Counted from the stretch's first letter, positions 25,356-35,201 are shown. The stretch is DNA of 64,000 nt from Desulfovibrionaceae bacterium (GCA_019421865.1 JAHZEL010000015.1:1-64000); one strand, 5' to 3'. The notes: generated by a model not told the origin, from the sequence alone. Program-made: numbers and translations.

Positions 25356-25428
25356 CTTAAGAAACAAAGCTCTCTACCCTGACCGCAAAGACATCGCTTC
25401 CTACTTCCCTGTACGCAGGAATCTCACC

Positions 25429-26433
25429 ATGAAAAAGTTCATCGTTCTTCTTGTTCTTGTCGCTCTCGGCATCGGCGGCTGGTTCGCCTGGAGCCGCTTT
25501 CCCTCCGATCAGACCGGCAACGAGCTGAAGCTGTACGGCAACGTCGACATCCGTCAGGTATCTCTGGCCTTTGAACAGGGCGGACGCATTTCGGAACTGC
25601 TTGTGGAAGAAGGCGATCATGTACGGAAGGACCAGCTGCTCGCCCGTGTGGACGTGACGACGCTGGAACTTCAGGCCACCAGGCTCCGGGCGGACATTGC
25701 CGCGCAGGAACAGACGCTGCTCAAAATGAAGAACGGCAACAGACCCGAGGAAATTGCCCGGGCGGAAGCCGCCCTGCGCACGGCCGAAGCCTCGCTGGAG
25801 CAGGCACGCCGCAATGACGCCCGCATGGCCAGTCTCCGCCGCGCCAATTCCGTCAGTCAGCAGGAAAGAGAAAACGCCCAGACCGAGCTGCGTGTGGCGC
25901 AGGGCCAGCGGGACGAGGCCCTTCACGCCCTCGCCCTCCTGCGCGAAGGCTTCCGCGCCGAAGACATCGCCGTCGCCGCGGCTCAGCTTGAGGCGGCCAG
26001 AGCGTCTCTTGCCGTCATGCAGCATAACATTTCCCAGGGCAGTCTTTATGCGCCGACCGACGCCGTAATCAGCGCCCGTCTTCTCGAACCGGGCGACATG
26101 ACCTCGTCCGCCACGCCGGTGCTTCAGCTTTCGCTGACCTCGCCCAAGTGGGTGCGCGCCTATGTGACGGAACCGCAGCTCGGCCGCATACGCTACGGCA
26201 TGAAGGCCGACATTCTCACCGACTCCTTCCCCGAACCCGTGCCGGGACAGATAGGCTACATTTCGCCCACGGCGGAATTCACGCCCAAGAACGTGCAGAC
26301 CGAAGATCTGCGCACCTCGCTGCTCTACGAAGTGCGCATCGTGGCCAATGATACGCAGGACCGCCTGCGCCTCGGCATGCCGGTAAGCGTGCTTGTCCAT
26401 GAACATGAAACCGAAGGCAGCCATGTCGACTGA
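25429..26433 (+). CDS. HlyD/YbhG-type periplasmic adaptor (membrane fusion protein)
   Basis: 334 aa with an N-terminal membrane anchor (MKKFIVLLVLVALGIGGWFAW). Then come the biotinyl-lipoyl half-motif GRISELLVEEGDHVRKDQLLARVD, a long alpha-helical coiled-coil hairpin (about 80-200) and the second lipoyl half with LYAPTDAVISARLLEPGDM. It links inner-membrane ABC subunits to an outer-membrane channel for export. The ATG at 25429 has AGGA upstream. The next gene overlaps its end, so it heads a four-gene exporter operon matching ybhG-ybhF-ybhS-ybhR. Confidence 0.9.
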   Translation: MKKFIVLLVLVALGIGGWFAWSRFPSDQTGNELKLYGNVDIRQVSLAFEQGGRISELLVEEGDHVRKDQLLARVDVTTLELQATRLRADIAAQEQTLLKMKNGNRPEEIARAEAALRTAEASLEQARRNDARMASLRRANSVSQQERENAQTELRVAQGQRDEALHALALLREGFRAEDIAVAAAQLEAARASLAVMQHNISQGSLYAPTDAVISARLLEPGDMTSSATPVLQLSLTSPKWVRAYVTEPQLGRIRYGMKADILTDSFPEPVPGQIGYISPTAEFTPKNVQTEDLRTSLLYEVRIVANDTQDRLRLGMPVSVLVHEHETEGSHVD

Positions 26434-28270
26434 CCGTATTCCGGCGGCTGCTCCCCTCTCCCGGGAAGCTTCTTCTCAGACGGACGTCATCCACGCCCGC
26501 GCTCTGACCCGTGTCTTTCAAACCAGAAACGGCACGATTACGGCGCTTTCCGGGCTGGATCTCGACGTTCCCGCCGGAACCATGACGGCGTTCGTGGGGC
26601 CGGACGGCGCGGGCAAGACCACCTTTCTGCGCATGATCTGCGGCCTTCTCGCCCCCACCTCCGGCACGCTCCATGTGCTCGGACGGGACGTGTCGCGCGA
26701 GGCGCAGCAGATACAGGACCGCATAAGCTACATGCCTCAGCGATTCGGCCTGTACGAAGATCTGAGCGTACAGGAAAATCTGGATCTCTACGCCGACCTG
26801 CACGGCGTGCCCCTGCCGGTAAGGCAGGAACGGTTCCGGCGCCTGCTGGACATGACCGACCTTGCCCGCTTCACCGCACGTCCGGCGGGAAAGCTGTCCG
26901 GCGGCATGAAGCAGAAGCTGGCGCTGGCCTGCACGCTGGTACGCTCGCCGGAGCTGCTTCTGCTGGACGAACCGTCCGTCGGCGTGGATCCGCTCTCCCG
27001 GCGCGAGCTGTGGGCCATCATCACAAAAATGGTGGAGGAAGAGCATCTTTCCGTCATCGTGAGCACGGCCTACATGGACGAAGCCGAGCGCTGCGACCAC
27101 GTCATCGTCATTCACGAAGGGCGGATCCTCTCTCAGGGCAGTCCCGAAACTCTGCGTCGCCTCACGGCCGGACTCTGTCATGTCACGGACGTACCGGAAG
27201 GCATGAAGGCCAGACATCTTCAGGCCTGGCTGCTCGATCAGCCGTCCCTCATCATGGACGCCGTGCCCGAGGGAAGTCACGTGCGGCTGGTGCTGAGGCC
27301 CGAATCCGGAAAAGACGGCATACCGGCGGAACTTTTTACGCCTTCGCCCTCCGGCATGCACCTTGATTCATCCGCCTGCCGGGCCGTGACGCCCCGTCTC
27401 GAAGACAGCTTCATGTTTCTTCTCCGCCGCGGAGAAACGGCGGATCATGCCGCTGAACCGGCGACGCCTTCTTCCGCACACGAGGAGACTCCGCCCGCAC
27501 AGGCCGCCGGAGTCGACGAAGAAAACGTCATCGAAGTGCGGGATCTCGTGCGCAAGTTCGGGGATTTCACCGCCGTGGCCAGCACCTCCTTCACCGTGAA
27601 GCGGGGGGAAGTCTTCGGGCTTCTCGGCCCGAACGGCGCGGGCAAGACCACCACGTTCCGTATGCTCTGCGGCCTTCTGCCCGCAACAAGCGGCTATCTG
27701 TGCGTTGCCGGAGAAAATCTGCGCAAGGCCGCCGCACAGGCGCGCACCCGCGTGGGCTACGTGTCGCAGAAGTTCTCTCTGTACGGCAACCTTTCCGTTC
27801 TGGAAAATCTGCATTTCTTCGGCGGAGTATACGGCCTCGGCCCCTTTGCCCTGCGCCGCCGCATCCGGGAGGTGCTGGAAGAGTTCGATCTTGCCGGGCA
27901 TGAGCACGAGATGAGCGGCAATCTTCCCGGAGGCTTCAAGCAGCGTCTGTCCATGGCCGTGGGCATGCTGCACCGCCCGGAAATTCTCTTTCTGGACGAA
28001 CCGACAAGCGGCATAGACCCCCTTGCCCGACGCCTGTTCTGGCGGCGCATCACGTCGCTGTCCGACGGAGGAACCACCGTCATCATCACCACGCATTTCA
28101 TGGAAGAGGCCGAATACTGCGACAGAATGCTCATTCAGGATGCAGGCCGTGTGCTCGCGCTCGGCACGCCCGACGAAGTGCGTCGGCAGGGCGGAAACGC
28201 GCCGACCATGGAAGAAGCCTTCATCCGCATTGTGGAACGCTCCCGGGCATCCCGCCCGGACGCATCCTGA
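26423..28270 (+). CDS. ABC exporter ATPase with two fused nucleotide-binding domains (YbhF-like)
   Basis: 615 aa. First ATPase domain: Walker A VGPDGAGKTT near 60, signature LSGGMKQKLALA, Walker B LLLLDEPSVGVDP. Second domain: LGPNGAGKTTT near 405, LPGGFKQRLSMA, ILFLDEPTSGIDP. The first Walker A has Asp instead of the usual Asn, and the second signature has LPGGF in place of LSGGQ. Both occur in this family. The ATG at 26423 follows AAGG at seven bases and overlaps the end of the adaptor gene by 11 bases. It energises the two permeases encoded downstream. Confidence 0.92.
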   Translation: MSTDRIPAAAPLSREASSQTDVIHARALTRVFQTRNGTITALSGLDLDVPAGTMTAFVGPDGAGKTTFLRMICGLLAPTSGTLHVLGRDVSREAQQIQDRISYMPQRFGLYEDLSVQENLDLYADLHGVPLPVRQERFRRLLDMTDLARFTARPAGKLSGGMKQKLALACTLVRSPELLLLDEPSVGVDPLSRRELWAIITKMVEEEHLSVIVSTAYMDEAERCDHVIVIHEGRILSQGSPETLRRLTAGLCHVTDVPEGMKARHLQAWLLDQPSLIMDAVPEGSHVRLVLRPESGKDGIPAELFTPSPSGMHLDSSACRAVTPRLEDSFMFLLRRGETADHAAEPATPSSAHEETPPAQAAGVDEENVIEVRDLVRKFGDFTAVASTSFTVKRGEVFGLLGPNGAGKTTTFRMLCGLLPATSGYLCVAGENLRKAAAQARTRVGYVSQKFSLYGNLSVLENLHFFGGVYGLGPFALRRRIREVLEEFDLAGHEHEMSGNLPGGFKQRLSMAVGMLHRPEILFLDEPTSGIDPLARRLFWRRITSLSDGGTTVIITTHFMEEAEYCDRMLIQDAGRVLALGTPDEVRRQGGNAPTMEEAFIRIVERSRASRPDAS

Positions 28271-28283
28271 GAAGGGAGGAAAC

Positions 28284-29417
28284 ATGACCGGATTCTTCCG
28301 CCGCCTCCGCGCTCTCACGGTCAAGGAACTTCGTCAGATTTCCAGAGATCCGAGCAGCATCATGATCGGCATCGTGCTGCCCATCATTCTCATACTCATC
28401 TTCGGCTACGGTCTTTCGCTCGATGTGAAGAATGTTCCCATAGCCGTCGTGACGGAACATTCCACGCCCCTGGTGCGCGACGTGCTGGCCGGACTGAACG
28501 GTTCGGCCTACTTCTCGCCGCGTTACGTTCCCTCCATGCACGATGCCGAAGAGCTTCTGAAAAAGCGGGAGGTGGACGCCATTCTGCGCACCTCGGACGA
28601 CTTCGACAGCCGTTTTGCGAAGGGCGACGCCAAGGTGCAGCTCATTCTGCATGGCGTGGATTCCACCACGGCCACGCTCATCGGCCAGTATACGAGCGCG
28701 CTGCTTTCCCTGCGCACGCAGACCTCGCTGGACAGGGGAGAGCTTTCCGCCGCCAAAGCAGGACTTCCGGGCGCCGCCGTGGTGCAGAGCCGCATCTGGT
28801 TCAACGAAGCGGCGGAAAGCACCTGGTATCTGGTGCCGGGGCTCATCGTCATCATCATGACTCTGGTGGGCGCCTTTCTTACCGCGCTCATCATGGCCCG
28901 GGAATGGGAGCGGGGCACGCTCGAATCGCTGTTCGTCTCCCCCGTCGGACGGGCGGAAATTCTGCTTTCCAAGATCATTCCCTACTTTCTGCTGGGCACG
29001 GCGGGCCTTCTGCTCTGCCTTGCCGCCTCGCGCTGGCTCTTTCATGTGCCCATGCGCGGAAGTCTTCTGCTGTTCCTGCTCTGTTCCTCGCTGTACCTCA
29101 TCGTGGCTCTGGGCATGGGGCTGGCCATATCGTCCGTCACGCGCAGCCAGTTTCTCTCCTGTCAGATCGCCCTTGTAGTCAGCTTTCTGCCCGCGGTCAT
29201 TCTTTCCGGATTTCTGTTCGATCTGCGCAGCGTACCCCTTGCCGCCCGCATCGTAGGCAACATTCTGCCCGCCACCTATTATATGGAAATTCTGAAAACC
29301 CTCTTTCTTGCCGGCAACAATCCCGTCATCCTTCTGCGCGACTGTGCGGCCCTGCTTGTCTATGCCGTTCTTTTCATGGGCATCGCCATCCGCTTCACCC
29401 GCAAGAACCTGGACTGA
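28284..29417 (+). CDS. ABC-2 type permease (YbhS-like)
   Basis: 377 aa. One N-terminal helix (IMIGIVLPIILILIFGYGLSL), a large periplasmic domain at about 45-175, then five or six C-terminal helices with the ABC-2 motif AREWERGTLESLFVSPV. The latter is the coupling segment that contacts the ATPase. The start at 28284 has a GGAGG Shine-Dalgarno 14 bases after the ATPase stop. It pairs with the following permease as a heterodimer. Confidence 0.9.
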   Translation: MTGFFRRLRALTVKELRQISRDPSSIMIGIVLPIILILIFGYGLSLDVKNVPIAVVTEHSTPLVRDVLAGLNGSAYFSPRYVPSMHDAEELLKKREVDAILRTSDDFDSRFAKGDAKVQLILHGVDSTTATLIGQYTSALLSLRTQTSLDRGELSAAKAGLPGAAVVQSRIWFNEAAESTWYLVPGLIVIIMTLVGAFLTALIMAREWERGTLESLFVSPVGRAEILLSKIIPYFLLGTAGLLLCLAASRWLFHVPMRGSLLLFLLCSSLYLIVALGMGLAISSVTRSQFLSCQIALVVSFLPAVILSGFLFDLRSVPLAARIVGNILPATYYMEILKTLFLAGNNPVILLRDCAALLVYAVLFMGIAIRFTRKNLD

Positions 29418-29420
29418 GCC

Positions 29421-30530
29421 ATGTCTGTTCTGCTTTTCTTCCGAAGACTGCGCAGCCTCTGCCTCAAGGAGCTGCTCATCATTTTCAAGGATCCGGCCAA
29501 CCGTCTGGTTCTGATCATTCCCGTGGTCATCCAGTCCTTCATCTTCGGCTATGCCGCCACCTATGATCTCAACGTCATTCCCTATGTGATCTGCGATCAG
29601 AGCCGCAGCTCCCTCTCCCGCGATCTCACGGCCCGGCTCGACGGCTCGGGCAAATTCCTGAGACAGGCCACGCTCGCCAGTACGGCCGAAGCCGAAGAGT
29701 GGATCTACGACGGCAAGGCGCTGCTCGCCGTCCAGATAGGGAGTGATTTCGACGACCGCCTTCTCTCAGGACAGAACGCCGACGTGCAGATCATTCTCGA
29801 CGGGCGCAATTCCACCACGGCCTCCATTGCTCAGGGCTACGTTTCGCAGATCGTGGAAGGCTGGAACGCCTCCCGAGGCCGGAAGTCTCCGGTGAATCTC
29901 GTCATACGGGCATGGTTCAACCCGCAGCTTGAAACCCGCTGGAACATCATGCCCGGCATGCTCGGCTCGCTCAGCATCATACAGATCATGCTGCTCGCCG
30001 CTCTTTCCGTGGCCCGCGAGCGGGAACAGGGCACCTTTGACCAGATGCTGGTCACTCCGCTCTCCCCCTGGGAAATTCTCATAGGCAAGGCCATTCCGCC
30101 CGTGGTGGTGGGCCTTGCGCAGGCCTCGCTCGTGCTTCTGGTGTGTCTGTTCTGGTTCGACATTCCCTTTGCGGGCAGCTTTGCCGATCTCTATATCGCG
30201 CTCGGCGTCTTCACCCTGAGCTGCGCCGGGCTCGGTCTGTGCATCTCCGCCGTTTCCCTGAACATGCAGCAGGCGCTCGTCTACTGCTTCGTGGTGCTGC
30301 TTCCCATGGTTCTGCTCTCGGGCCTCGCCACTCCCGTCAGCGCCATGCCCGAAGCCCTGCAGATCGCCACCTATGCCAATCCCCTGCGCTTTGCGCTGGT
30401 GTGCATCCGCAGCGTCTACCTCGAAGGCGCCACGCTCGCCGACATCGCGCCGAACTTCGTTCCCATGCTGGCCGTCGCCGCCGTCACGCTGCCTCTGGCC
30501 GGATGGCTGTTCAGAAACCGCCTGAGCTGA
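29421..30530 (+). CDS. ABC-2 type permease (YbhR-like)
   Basis: 369 aa with the same topology as its upstream neighbour: N-terminal helix (LVLIIPVVIQSFIFGYAATYDL), periplasmic domain, and C-terminal membrane block with AREREQGTFDQMLVTPLS. It starts three bases after the stop of the preceding permease. Last gene of the CecR-regulated exporter operon. In Escherichia coli the homologous system exports cefoperazone, chloramphenicol and Na+/Li+; the substrate here is not shown by sequence. Confidence 0.9.
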   Translation: MSVLLFFRRLRSLCLKELLIIFKDPANRLVLIIPVVIQSFIFGYAATYDLNVIPYVICDQSRSSLSRDLTARLDGSGKFLRQATLASTAEAEEWIYDGKALLAVQIGSDFDDRLLSGQNADVQIILDGRNSTTASIAQGYVSQIVEGWNASRGRKSPVNLVIRAWFNPQLETRWNIMPGMLGSLSIIQIMLLAALSVAREREQGTFDQMLVTPLSPWEILIGKAIPPVVVGLAQASLVLLVCLFWFDIPFAGSFADLYIALGVFTLSCAGLGLCISAVSLNMQQALVYCFVVLLPMVLLSGLATPVSAMPEALQIATYANPLRFALVCIRSVYLEGATLADIAPNFVPMLAVAAVTLPLAGWLFRNRLS

Positions 30531-30564
30531 GGGCTCAGAAAAACACCACGCCGGGAAACGGCCA

Positions 30565-30594
30565 TAAAAAAAGCTCTCCCCCTGAGGAGAGAGC
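30565..30594 (-). terminator. Terminator of thiD
   Basis: Read on the minus strand, stem GCTCTCTCC/GGGAGAGC followed by seven T (30572-30566). It lies about 20 bases after the thiD stop. Confidence 0.85.
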
Positions 30595-30614
30595 CTGAAA
30601 CGTCGGCGCGCCGG

Positions 30615-31415
30615 CTAGCGCAGGCTGGCCATGTGATTGCACGGCCCATGCCCTTTGCCCGGGGCAAAGCTGTGCCTGAGCGCGAGATTGAGAAATTCCT
30701 GAGCTCTGGTGACGGCTACACGCAGAGGCATGCCGAGCGCAAGCTGCGCGGCTATGCCCGCCGAAAGCGTGCATCCCGTGCCGTGGCTGTTCTGCGTATC
30801 CACATGCGGCTGACGCAGCGCCACAGGTTCACAGCCCTTTTCCAGAAGCCAGTCGGTCACGAACACGGGACTGCCCTCGCAGTGGCCGCCCTTCATGAGC
30901 ACGGCCTTCGCTCCCATGTCCAGCAGTCTGGTTCCGGCCTCGATGATGTCGTCCTCGGTGCGGATCGTCATGCCGGCAAAGCATTCCGCCTCCGGCTTGT
31001 TGGGCGTGAAGAGCGCGGCGCGGGGCATAAGACGATCACGCAGCGTAGCGATGCCATCTTCTTCCATAAGCTTGTGGCCGCTCGTGCTCACGCATACCGG
31101 ATCCACCACCAGAGGAAAGCTCTGCCCGTCCAGAATGTCGGCCACGGCGTTGATGATGCCGGAATTGAACATCATGCCGGTTTTGGCGGCATGTACCGGA
31201 AAACCGTCCAGAACGGTCGTAAGCTGAAGCGCCACAAAGGCCGGATCGGGCGCATGAATGCCCGTCACGCCGAGACCGTTCTGCGCGGTCAGGGCCGTGA
31301 TCACGCTCATGCCGAACGTGCCCATCATGGTCATGGTTTTCAGATCGGCCTGTATGCCCGCTCCTCCGCCGGAATCGGATCCGGCAATGGTAAGTACGTT
31401 CGGCGGCTGCTGCAT
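30615..31415 (-). CDS. thiD: Hydroxymethylpyrimidine/phosphomethylpyrimidine kinase
   Basis: 266 aa, ribokinase-like fold. It phosphorylates HMP and then HMP-P to HMP-PP for thiamine synthesis. Motifs: LTIAGSDSGGGAGIQADLKT, KTGMMF, VVDPVCVSTSGHKL, TPNKPEAE, and the C-terminal anion hole SHGTGCTLSAGIAAQLA. The ATG at 31415 is preceded by GAGGAGAG. No thi-box riboswitch is visible upstream. Monocistronic. Confidence 0.94.
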   Translation of the reverse strand: MQQPPNVLTIAGSDSGGGAGIQADLKTMTMMGTFGMSVITALTAQNGLGVTGIHAPDPAFVALQLTTVLDGFPVHAAKTGMMFNSGIINAVADILDGQSFPLVVDPVCVSTSGHKLMEEDGIATLRDRLMPRAALFTPNKPEAECFAGMTIRTEDDIIEAGTRLLDMGAKAVLMKGGHCEGSPVFVTDWLLEKGCEPVALRQPHVDTQNSHGTGCTLSAGIAAQLALGMPLRVAVTRAQEFLNLALRHSFAPGKGHGPCNHMASLR

Positions 31416-31570
31416 GATACTCTCCTCGGCCTGTTTTTCTCTTTGAAATGCACACAAAAGCCTTGCACCGTCAAGCTTTTGCACCTCGGACGGCCTAAAG
31501 TTCTTGATGGAACGCCTTTTTTTGGGTAAAAGGGAACCTAATTTTACTTTTTCCCGAAAGGAGTCCGTGG

Positions 31571-32986
31571 ATGCACCGTTTCAAGTTTATTTCCGCTCTC
31601 CTTCTGGCGATGCTGCTCGTGCCCAGCTTCTGCCTCGCCGAAGGTCATTTCCAGCTTCCCAATGATCTCTCCATCATGTGGATCGTTCCCTTCGTCTGTA
31701 TGCTGCTTTCCATCGCCATCTGTCCTCTGGTGGTTCCCCATTTCTGGGAGCATCATTTCGGCAAGGTAGCCGGATTCTGGGGCCTGGCCTTCCTTATTCC
31801 CTGCGCTCTCACCTTCGGTTTCGGCAACGCCTTCTTCCTTGCCGCCGAGAGCATTCTGCTTGAATATGTGCCCTTCATTCTGCTGCTGCTCGCCCTGTTT
31901 ACCGTGGCCGGCGGCATCCGCCTCAAAGGTACTCTCGTAGGTACCCCCATCGTGAATACCGCCATTCTGGCCGTGGGTACCGTGCTGGCCAGCTGGATGG
32001 GCACCACCGGCGCGGCCATGCTGCTCATCCGTCCGCTGCTGCGCGCCAACGCCCACCGCAAATACCGTGTGCATCAGGTCGTCTTCTTCATCTTCCTCGT
32101 GGCCAACATCGGCGGCTCCCTTTCTCCTCTCGGTGACCCGCCCCTGTTCCTTGGCTTCCTCAAGGGCGTGAGCTTCTTCTGGACCACCGTTCATCTGTTC
32201 GTGAAGACGCTGCTTGCCTCCGTCATCCTGCTCGTGCTCTACTTCGTCATCGACACCGTGCTCTTCAAGAAGGAAGGCAGCCCGGTTCCCGCCGATGCCG
32301 TCGGCTCCAAGGAAAAGCTCGGCTTCGAAGGCTGCATCAACTTCGTGTTCCTCGCCTGCATCGTGGCCAACACCCTCATCTCCGGTCAGTGGACCGGCCC
32401 GACCTTCCACATCTTCGGCGTTCCCATGGAACTGCAGAACGTCGTGCGCGACCTGCTGTACATCGTGATCGCCGTGGCTTCCTGGAAGACCACCGACATG
32501 GGCTGCCGTACCCGCAACAACTTCACCTGGGCTCCCATTGAAGAAGTGGCCAAGCTCTTCATCGGCATCTTCCTCAGCATGATTCCCGCCATCGCCATCC
32601 TCAAGGCCGGTTCCGACGGCGCCCTTGCCGCCGTGGTGAACCTGACCACCGACGCCGAAGGCCATCATGTGACCTCCATGTTCTTCTGGATGACCGGTCT
32701 GCTGTCCTCCTTCCTGGACAACGCCCCGACCTACCTCGTGTTCTTCAACACCGCCGGCGGCAATGCCGCTCAGCTCATGGCCGACGGCGAAGTGCTGGCC
32801 GCCATCTCCGCCGGTGCCGTGTTCATGGGCGCCAATACCTATATCGGTAACGCCCCGAACTTCATGGTGAAGGCCATCTCTGAAGAACAGGGCGTCAAGA
32901 TGCCCAGCTTCTTCGGCTACATGGCATGGTCCGTCGGTATTCTCTGCCCGCTCTTCGCCCTGATCACCTTCCTGTTCTTCATGTAG
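31571..32986 (+). CDS. Na+/H+ antiporter-like carrier (NhaD/ArsB ion-transporter superfamily)
   Basis: 471 aa with a signal-like N terminus (LLLAMLLVPSFCLA) and about eleven further helices. Diagnostic segments include NIGGSLSPLGDPPLFLGFLKG near 185, FLDNAPTYLVFFN near 385 and ANTYIGNAPNFMVKAI near 425. Together they form the duplicated hairpin/unwound-helix core of the IT superfamily. Related proteins are annotated as sodium:proton antiporters; a dicarboxylate carrier role cannot be excluded. It has its own terminator and no cotranscribed partner. Confidence 0.82.
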   Translation: MHRFKFISALLLAMLLVPSFCLAEGHFQLPNDLSIMWIVPFVCMLLSIAICPLVVPHFWEHHFGKVAGFWGLAFLIPCALTFGFGNAFFLAAESILLEYVPFILLLLALFTVAGGIRLKGTLVGTPIVNTAILAVGTVLASWMGTTGAAMLLIRPLLRANAHRKYRVHQVVFFIFLVANIGGSLSPLGDPPLFLGFLKGVSFFWTTVHLFVKTLLASVILLVLYFVIDTVLFKKEGSPVPADAVGSKEKLGFEGCINFVFLACIVANTLISGQWTGPTFHIFGVPMELQNVVRDLLYIVIAVASWKTTDMGCRTRNNFTWAPIEEVAKLFIGIFLSMIPAIAILKAGSDGALAAVVNLTTDAEGHHVTSMFFWMTGLLSSFLDNAPTYLVFFNTAGGNAAQLMADGEVLAAISAGAVFMGANTYIGNAPNFMVKAISEEQGVKMPSFFGYMAWSVGILCPLFALITFLFFM

Positions 32987-33010
32987 GCCATCAGGCTGAA
33001 CGCCTTTCAA

Positions 33011-33043
33011 GGGGTCGCGCCTTCCGGGGCGCGGCCCTTTTTT
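33011..33043 (+). terminator. Terminator after the antiporter gene
   Basis: GC-rich hairpin GGGGTCGCGCC...GGGGCGCGGCCC followed by six T (33038-33043). Confidence 0.8.
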
Positions 33044-33530
33044 GTTCCCCGGCGCAGGGAACGTGCCCTGCTGGTAGCAGTAAAAGAAAGAGAGGGAGGG
33101 AGAGAGATCCCAGCCGCGCCCAAGCGCGCATGCTCTCCTGCCCTCGATGTCGGTATCCCCGACGACATGCCTGCCCCCCATCCTCCGCAGTCTCAGCAGG
33201 TTCTCCCCCTCTGTCTGCAGGCCTGTGTTCTGCCGCCCTCAAGACCAAAAGTGACGAAAAGCGGGACTACCGCGGTCATTCACTCATCATCAAAACCATG
33301 ACGCGCCTGTGGCAAGTCCATCCCGCAGCTGCGGCATGTTCTCTCCGATTTCTTACCGCCGGTGCCGCCTCCTCGCCCCTCCTGCTTTTCCGAAGACGTG
33401 CGTCCATCCTTTTGCCGACAGGAATTCTGCAAAGGAATCCCGTCAGGACGACAAACACATAGTCCCCCGAAGCCAAGAAGCTGCCCCTTCCCGACTCGAA
33501 GAAGCCCCGGCTCCGGGCGGACATGAACGC
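33044..33530. other. Intergenic region without a recognised gene
   Basis: About 490 bases. Short dyads at 33053-33071 (GCAGGG/CCCTGC) and near 33149-33163 (GTCGG/CCGAC) are visible. Open frames through it have no family signature and no ribosome site. Confidence 0.45.
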
Positions 33531-33570
33531 AGAAAGGCCCTCTTTTCCGAAAAGAAAAGAGGGCCTTTCT
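33531..33570 (-). terminator. Long perfect hairpin terminator of yebC
   Basis: A perfect 17-bp stem (33531-33547 with 33554-33570) begins 23 bases after the yebC stop. The 3' arm on the minus strand ends in CCTCTTTTC-type sequence rather than a long T-run. Confidence 0.7.
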
Positions 33571-33593
33571 GAGAAATTTCCCGAACGTCGGAC

Positions 33594-34337
33594 TTACGCT
33601 TCAGGATCGAAGTCTTCAGGGAAGTCGGCGTTGGTGTACACGTTCTGCACGTCGTCCAGCTCTTCCAGAGCATCGGTGAGACGCACCAGCTTCTTGGCGG
33701 TTTCCGCGTCCACGGGAACGAGCATGCGGGGCACCATGGCAAGCTGAGCTTCCATCATTTCCACGCTCTGACCTTCCAGCGCTTCGCGCACGGTGTTGAA
33801 GTCGGACATGGAAGTACGCACTTCCCAGGTGTCGTCGTTGTCCTGCACGTCGTCGGCACCGGCTTCGAGCACCATGTTCATCACGGTTTCCTCGTCGGCA
33901 TACTTTTCCTTATCCAGGGTGATGACGCCCATGCGATCGAACTGGAAGGCCACGGAGCCGCTTTCGCCCATGGTTCCGCCGTACTTGGTGAACACGTGGC
34001 GAACTTCGGCCACGGTACGGTTCTTGTTGTCGGTAGCAGTTTCCACAATGATGGCCACGCCGCCGTTGCCGTAGCCTTCGTACATGATTTCGCTCAGATC
34101 GCCGCCCGCATCCTGACCGGTACCCTTGCGGATGGCGGCCTCGATCTTATCCTTGGGCAGGTTCACGGCCTTGGCGGCAGCAATGGCGGAACGAAGACGG
34201 GCATTGCCGGCAGGGTCCCCACCGCTCTTGGCGGCGATGATGATTTCCTTGGCGGCCTTGGTGAATGCCTTGCCTCGCTTGGCGTCCTGAGCACCCTTGC
34301 GAAGTCTGATGTTTGCCCATTTGTTATGTCCCGACAT
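33594..34337 (-). CDS. yebC: YebC/PmpR/TACO1-family translation or transcription factor
   Basis: 247 aa. The family N terminus [23 protein letters not shown] is intact, followed by [54 protein letters not shown] and the acidic domain [13 protein letters not shown]. These proteins were named as DNA-binding regulators; more recent work shows a role in helping ribosomes through proline stretches. It follows rlmE by 24 bases on the same strand, which fits a translation role. Confidence 0.93.
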   Translation of the reverse strand: MSGHNKWANIRLRKGAQDAKRGKAFTKAAKEIIIAAKSGGDPAGNARLRSAIAAAKAVNLPKDKIEAAIRKGTGQDAGGDLSEIMYEGYGNGGVAIIVETATDNKNRTVAEVRHVFTKYGGTMGESGSVAFQFDRMGVITLDKEKYADEETVMNMVLEAGADDVQDNDDTWEVRTSMSDFNTVREALEGQSVEMMEAQLAMVPRMLVPVDAETAKKLVRLTDALEELDDVQNVYTNADFPEDFDPEA

Positions 34338-34361
34338 GTATGCCTCCGAACAAAAAAGTGT

Positions 34362-34967
34362 TTACCCCTGCTGAACAGGGCCTTTGAATCCCATGCCGAC
34401 TTCAAATATTTCCTTGCTCTCGGCGCGGGAACTCTTGGGTTTGAATGTTTTTACCGTGGCGAAACGCGCACGCAGAGCCTTTGCCAGCTCCTGAAAATCA
34501 GGTCCCATGAAAATCTTGGCGATGAAGCCTCCGCCCGGCTTGAGATAGCGGTCCGCCACCTCCACGGCCTCCAGACACAGTTCCAGAGAGCGCGCCTGAT
34601 CGGTGAACTTCGTTCCGGTGGTACGCGGAGCCATGTCGCTGATGACCATGTCGAAAGGCCCCTTCTCCTCGAGAAGCGCCTCGAACTCCGGCGTACGCTC
34701 GAATACGTTTTCCTGCAGGAACGTCACGTTCGAAGGAAACACCGTATCCGTGCTCTGCAGATCGCAGGAAAGCACCAGGCCCTTCTGGCCCACACGCTCC
34801 GCGGCGTACAAAGACCAGGAGCCGGGAGCAGCGCCCAGATCAAGCACCTTCATGCCGGGCTTGAAAAGGCGGAAAGCCCTGTCCATCTCCTTCAGCTTAT
34901 ATACGGAGCGGGCAGGGTAATGTTCCTCTTTGGCCTTGAGAAAATAATAATCGCGATATACTTTCAT
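34362..34967 (-). CDS. rlmE: 23S rRNA 2'-O-methyltransferase RlmE (FtsJ/RrmJ family)
   Basis: 201 aa. It methylates the 2'-OH of U2552 in the 23S A-loop. SAM site VLDLGAAPGSWSLYAAE near 40-56; the K-D-K-E tetrad is present as SVYKLKE, VISDMAPRTTG, FIAKIFMG and SKEIFEV. I used the ATG at 34967 because the product then opens MKVYRDYYFLKAKEE as in related enzymes; an in-frame start at 35009 adds 14 unconserved residues. Probably an operon with yebC. Confidence 0.92.
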   Translation of the reverse strand: MKVYRDYYFLKAKEEHYPARSVYKLKEMDRAFRLFKPGMKVLDLGAAPGSWSLYAAERVGQKGLVLSCDLQSTDTVFPSNVTFLQENVFERTPEFEALLEEKGPFDMVISDMAPRTTGTKFTDQARSLELCLEAVEVADRYLKPGGGFIAKIFMGPDFQELAKALRARFATVKTFKPKSSRAESKEIFEVGMGFKGPVQQG

Positions 34968-35173
34968 GGCAGCTCGGGACTGTGTATCGTATTTCCTGAC
35001 GATCGCCAAGAGAAATTCAGGCGGGAATTTTTTGCGGGAAATTTTATATCACAAACCTTTTTACTTTTCCAGTCATTAATAGGGAGATTCCCCGGGCGCC
35101 CGAACGCCACCCTTCCTTTCTCATCGTCAGGCCGGATTTTCCCTCTCTGCCTGCTTCCCCCTGAAATTTGAAC

Positions 35174-35201
35174 TTGACTTCTTATCAAGAATAATTATTA
35201 T
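35174..35201 (+). promoter_or_regulatory. Sigma70-type promoter for the oxygen-defence operon
   Basis: TTGACT (35174-35179) and TATTAT (35196-35201), each five of six, are separated by 16 bases. Confidence 0.6.

Noticed and set aside
31416..31570. Thiamine pyrophosphate riboswitch before thiD
   Set aside because: No thi-box-like conserved segments are found in the 150 bases upstream.
31544..33181. Minus-strand open frame of about 545 codons across the antiporter gene
   Set aside because: Antisense of a conserved membrane protein; composition (His, Gly, Glu) is an artefact of the opposite strand.
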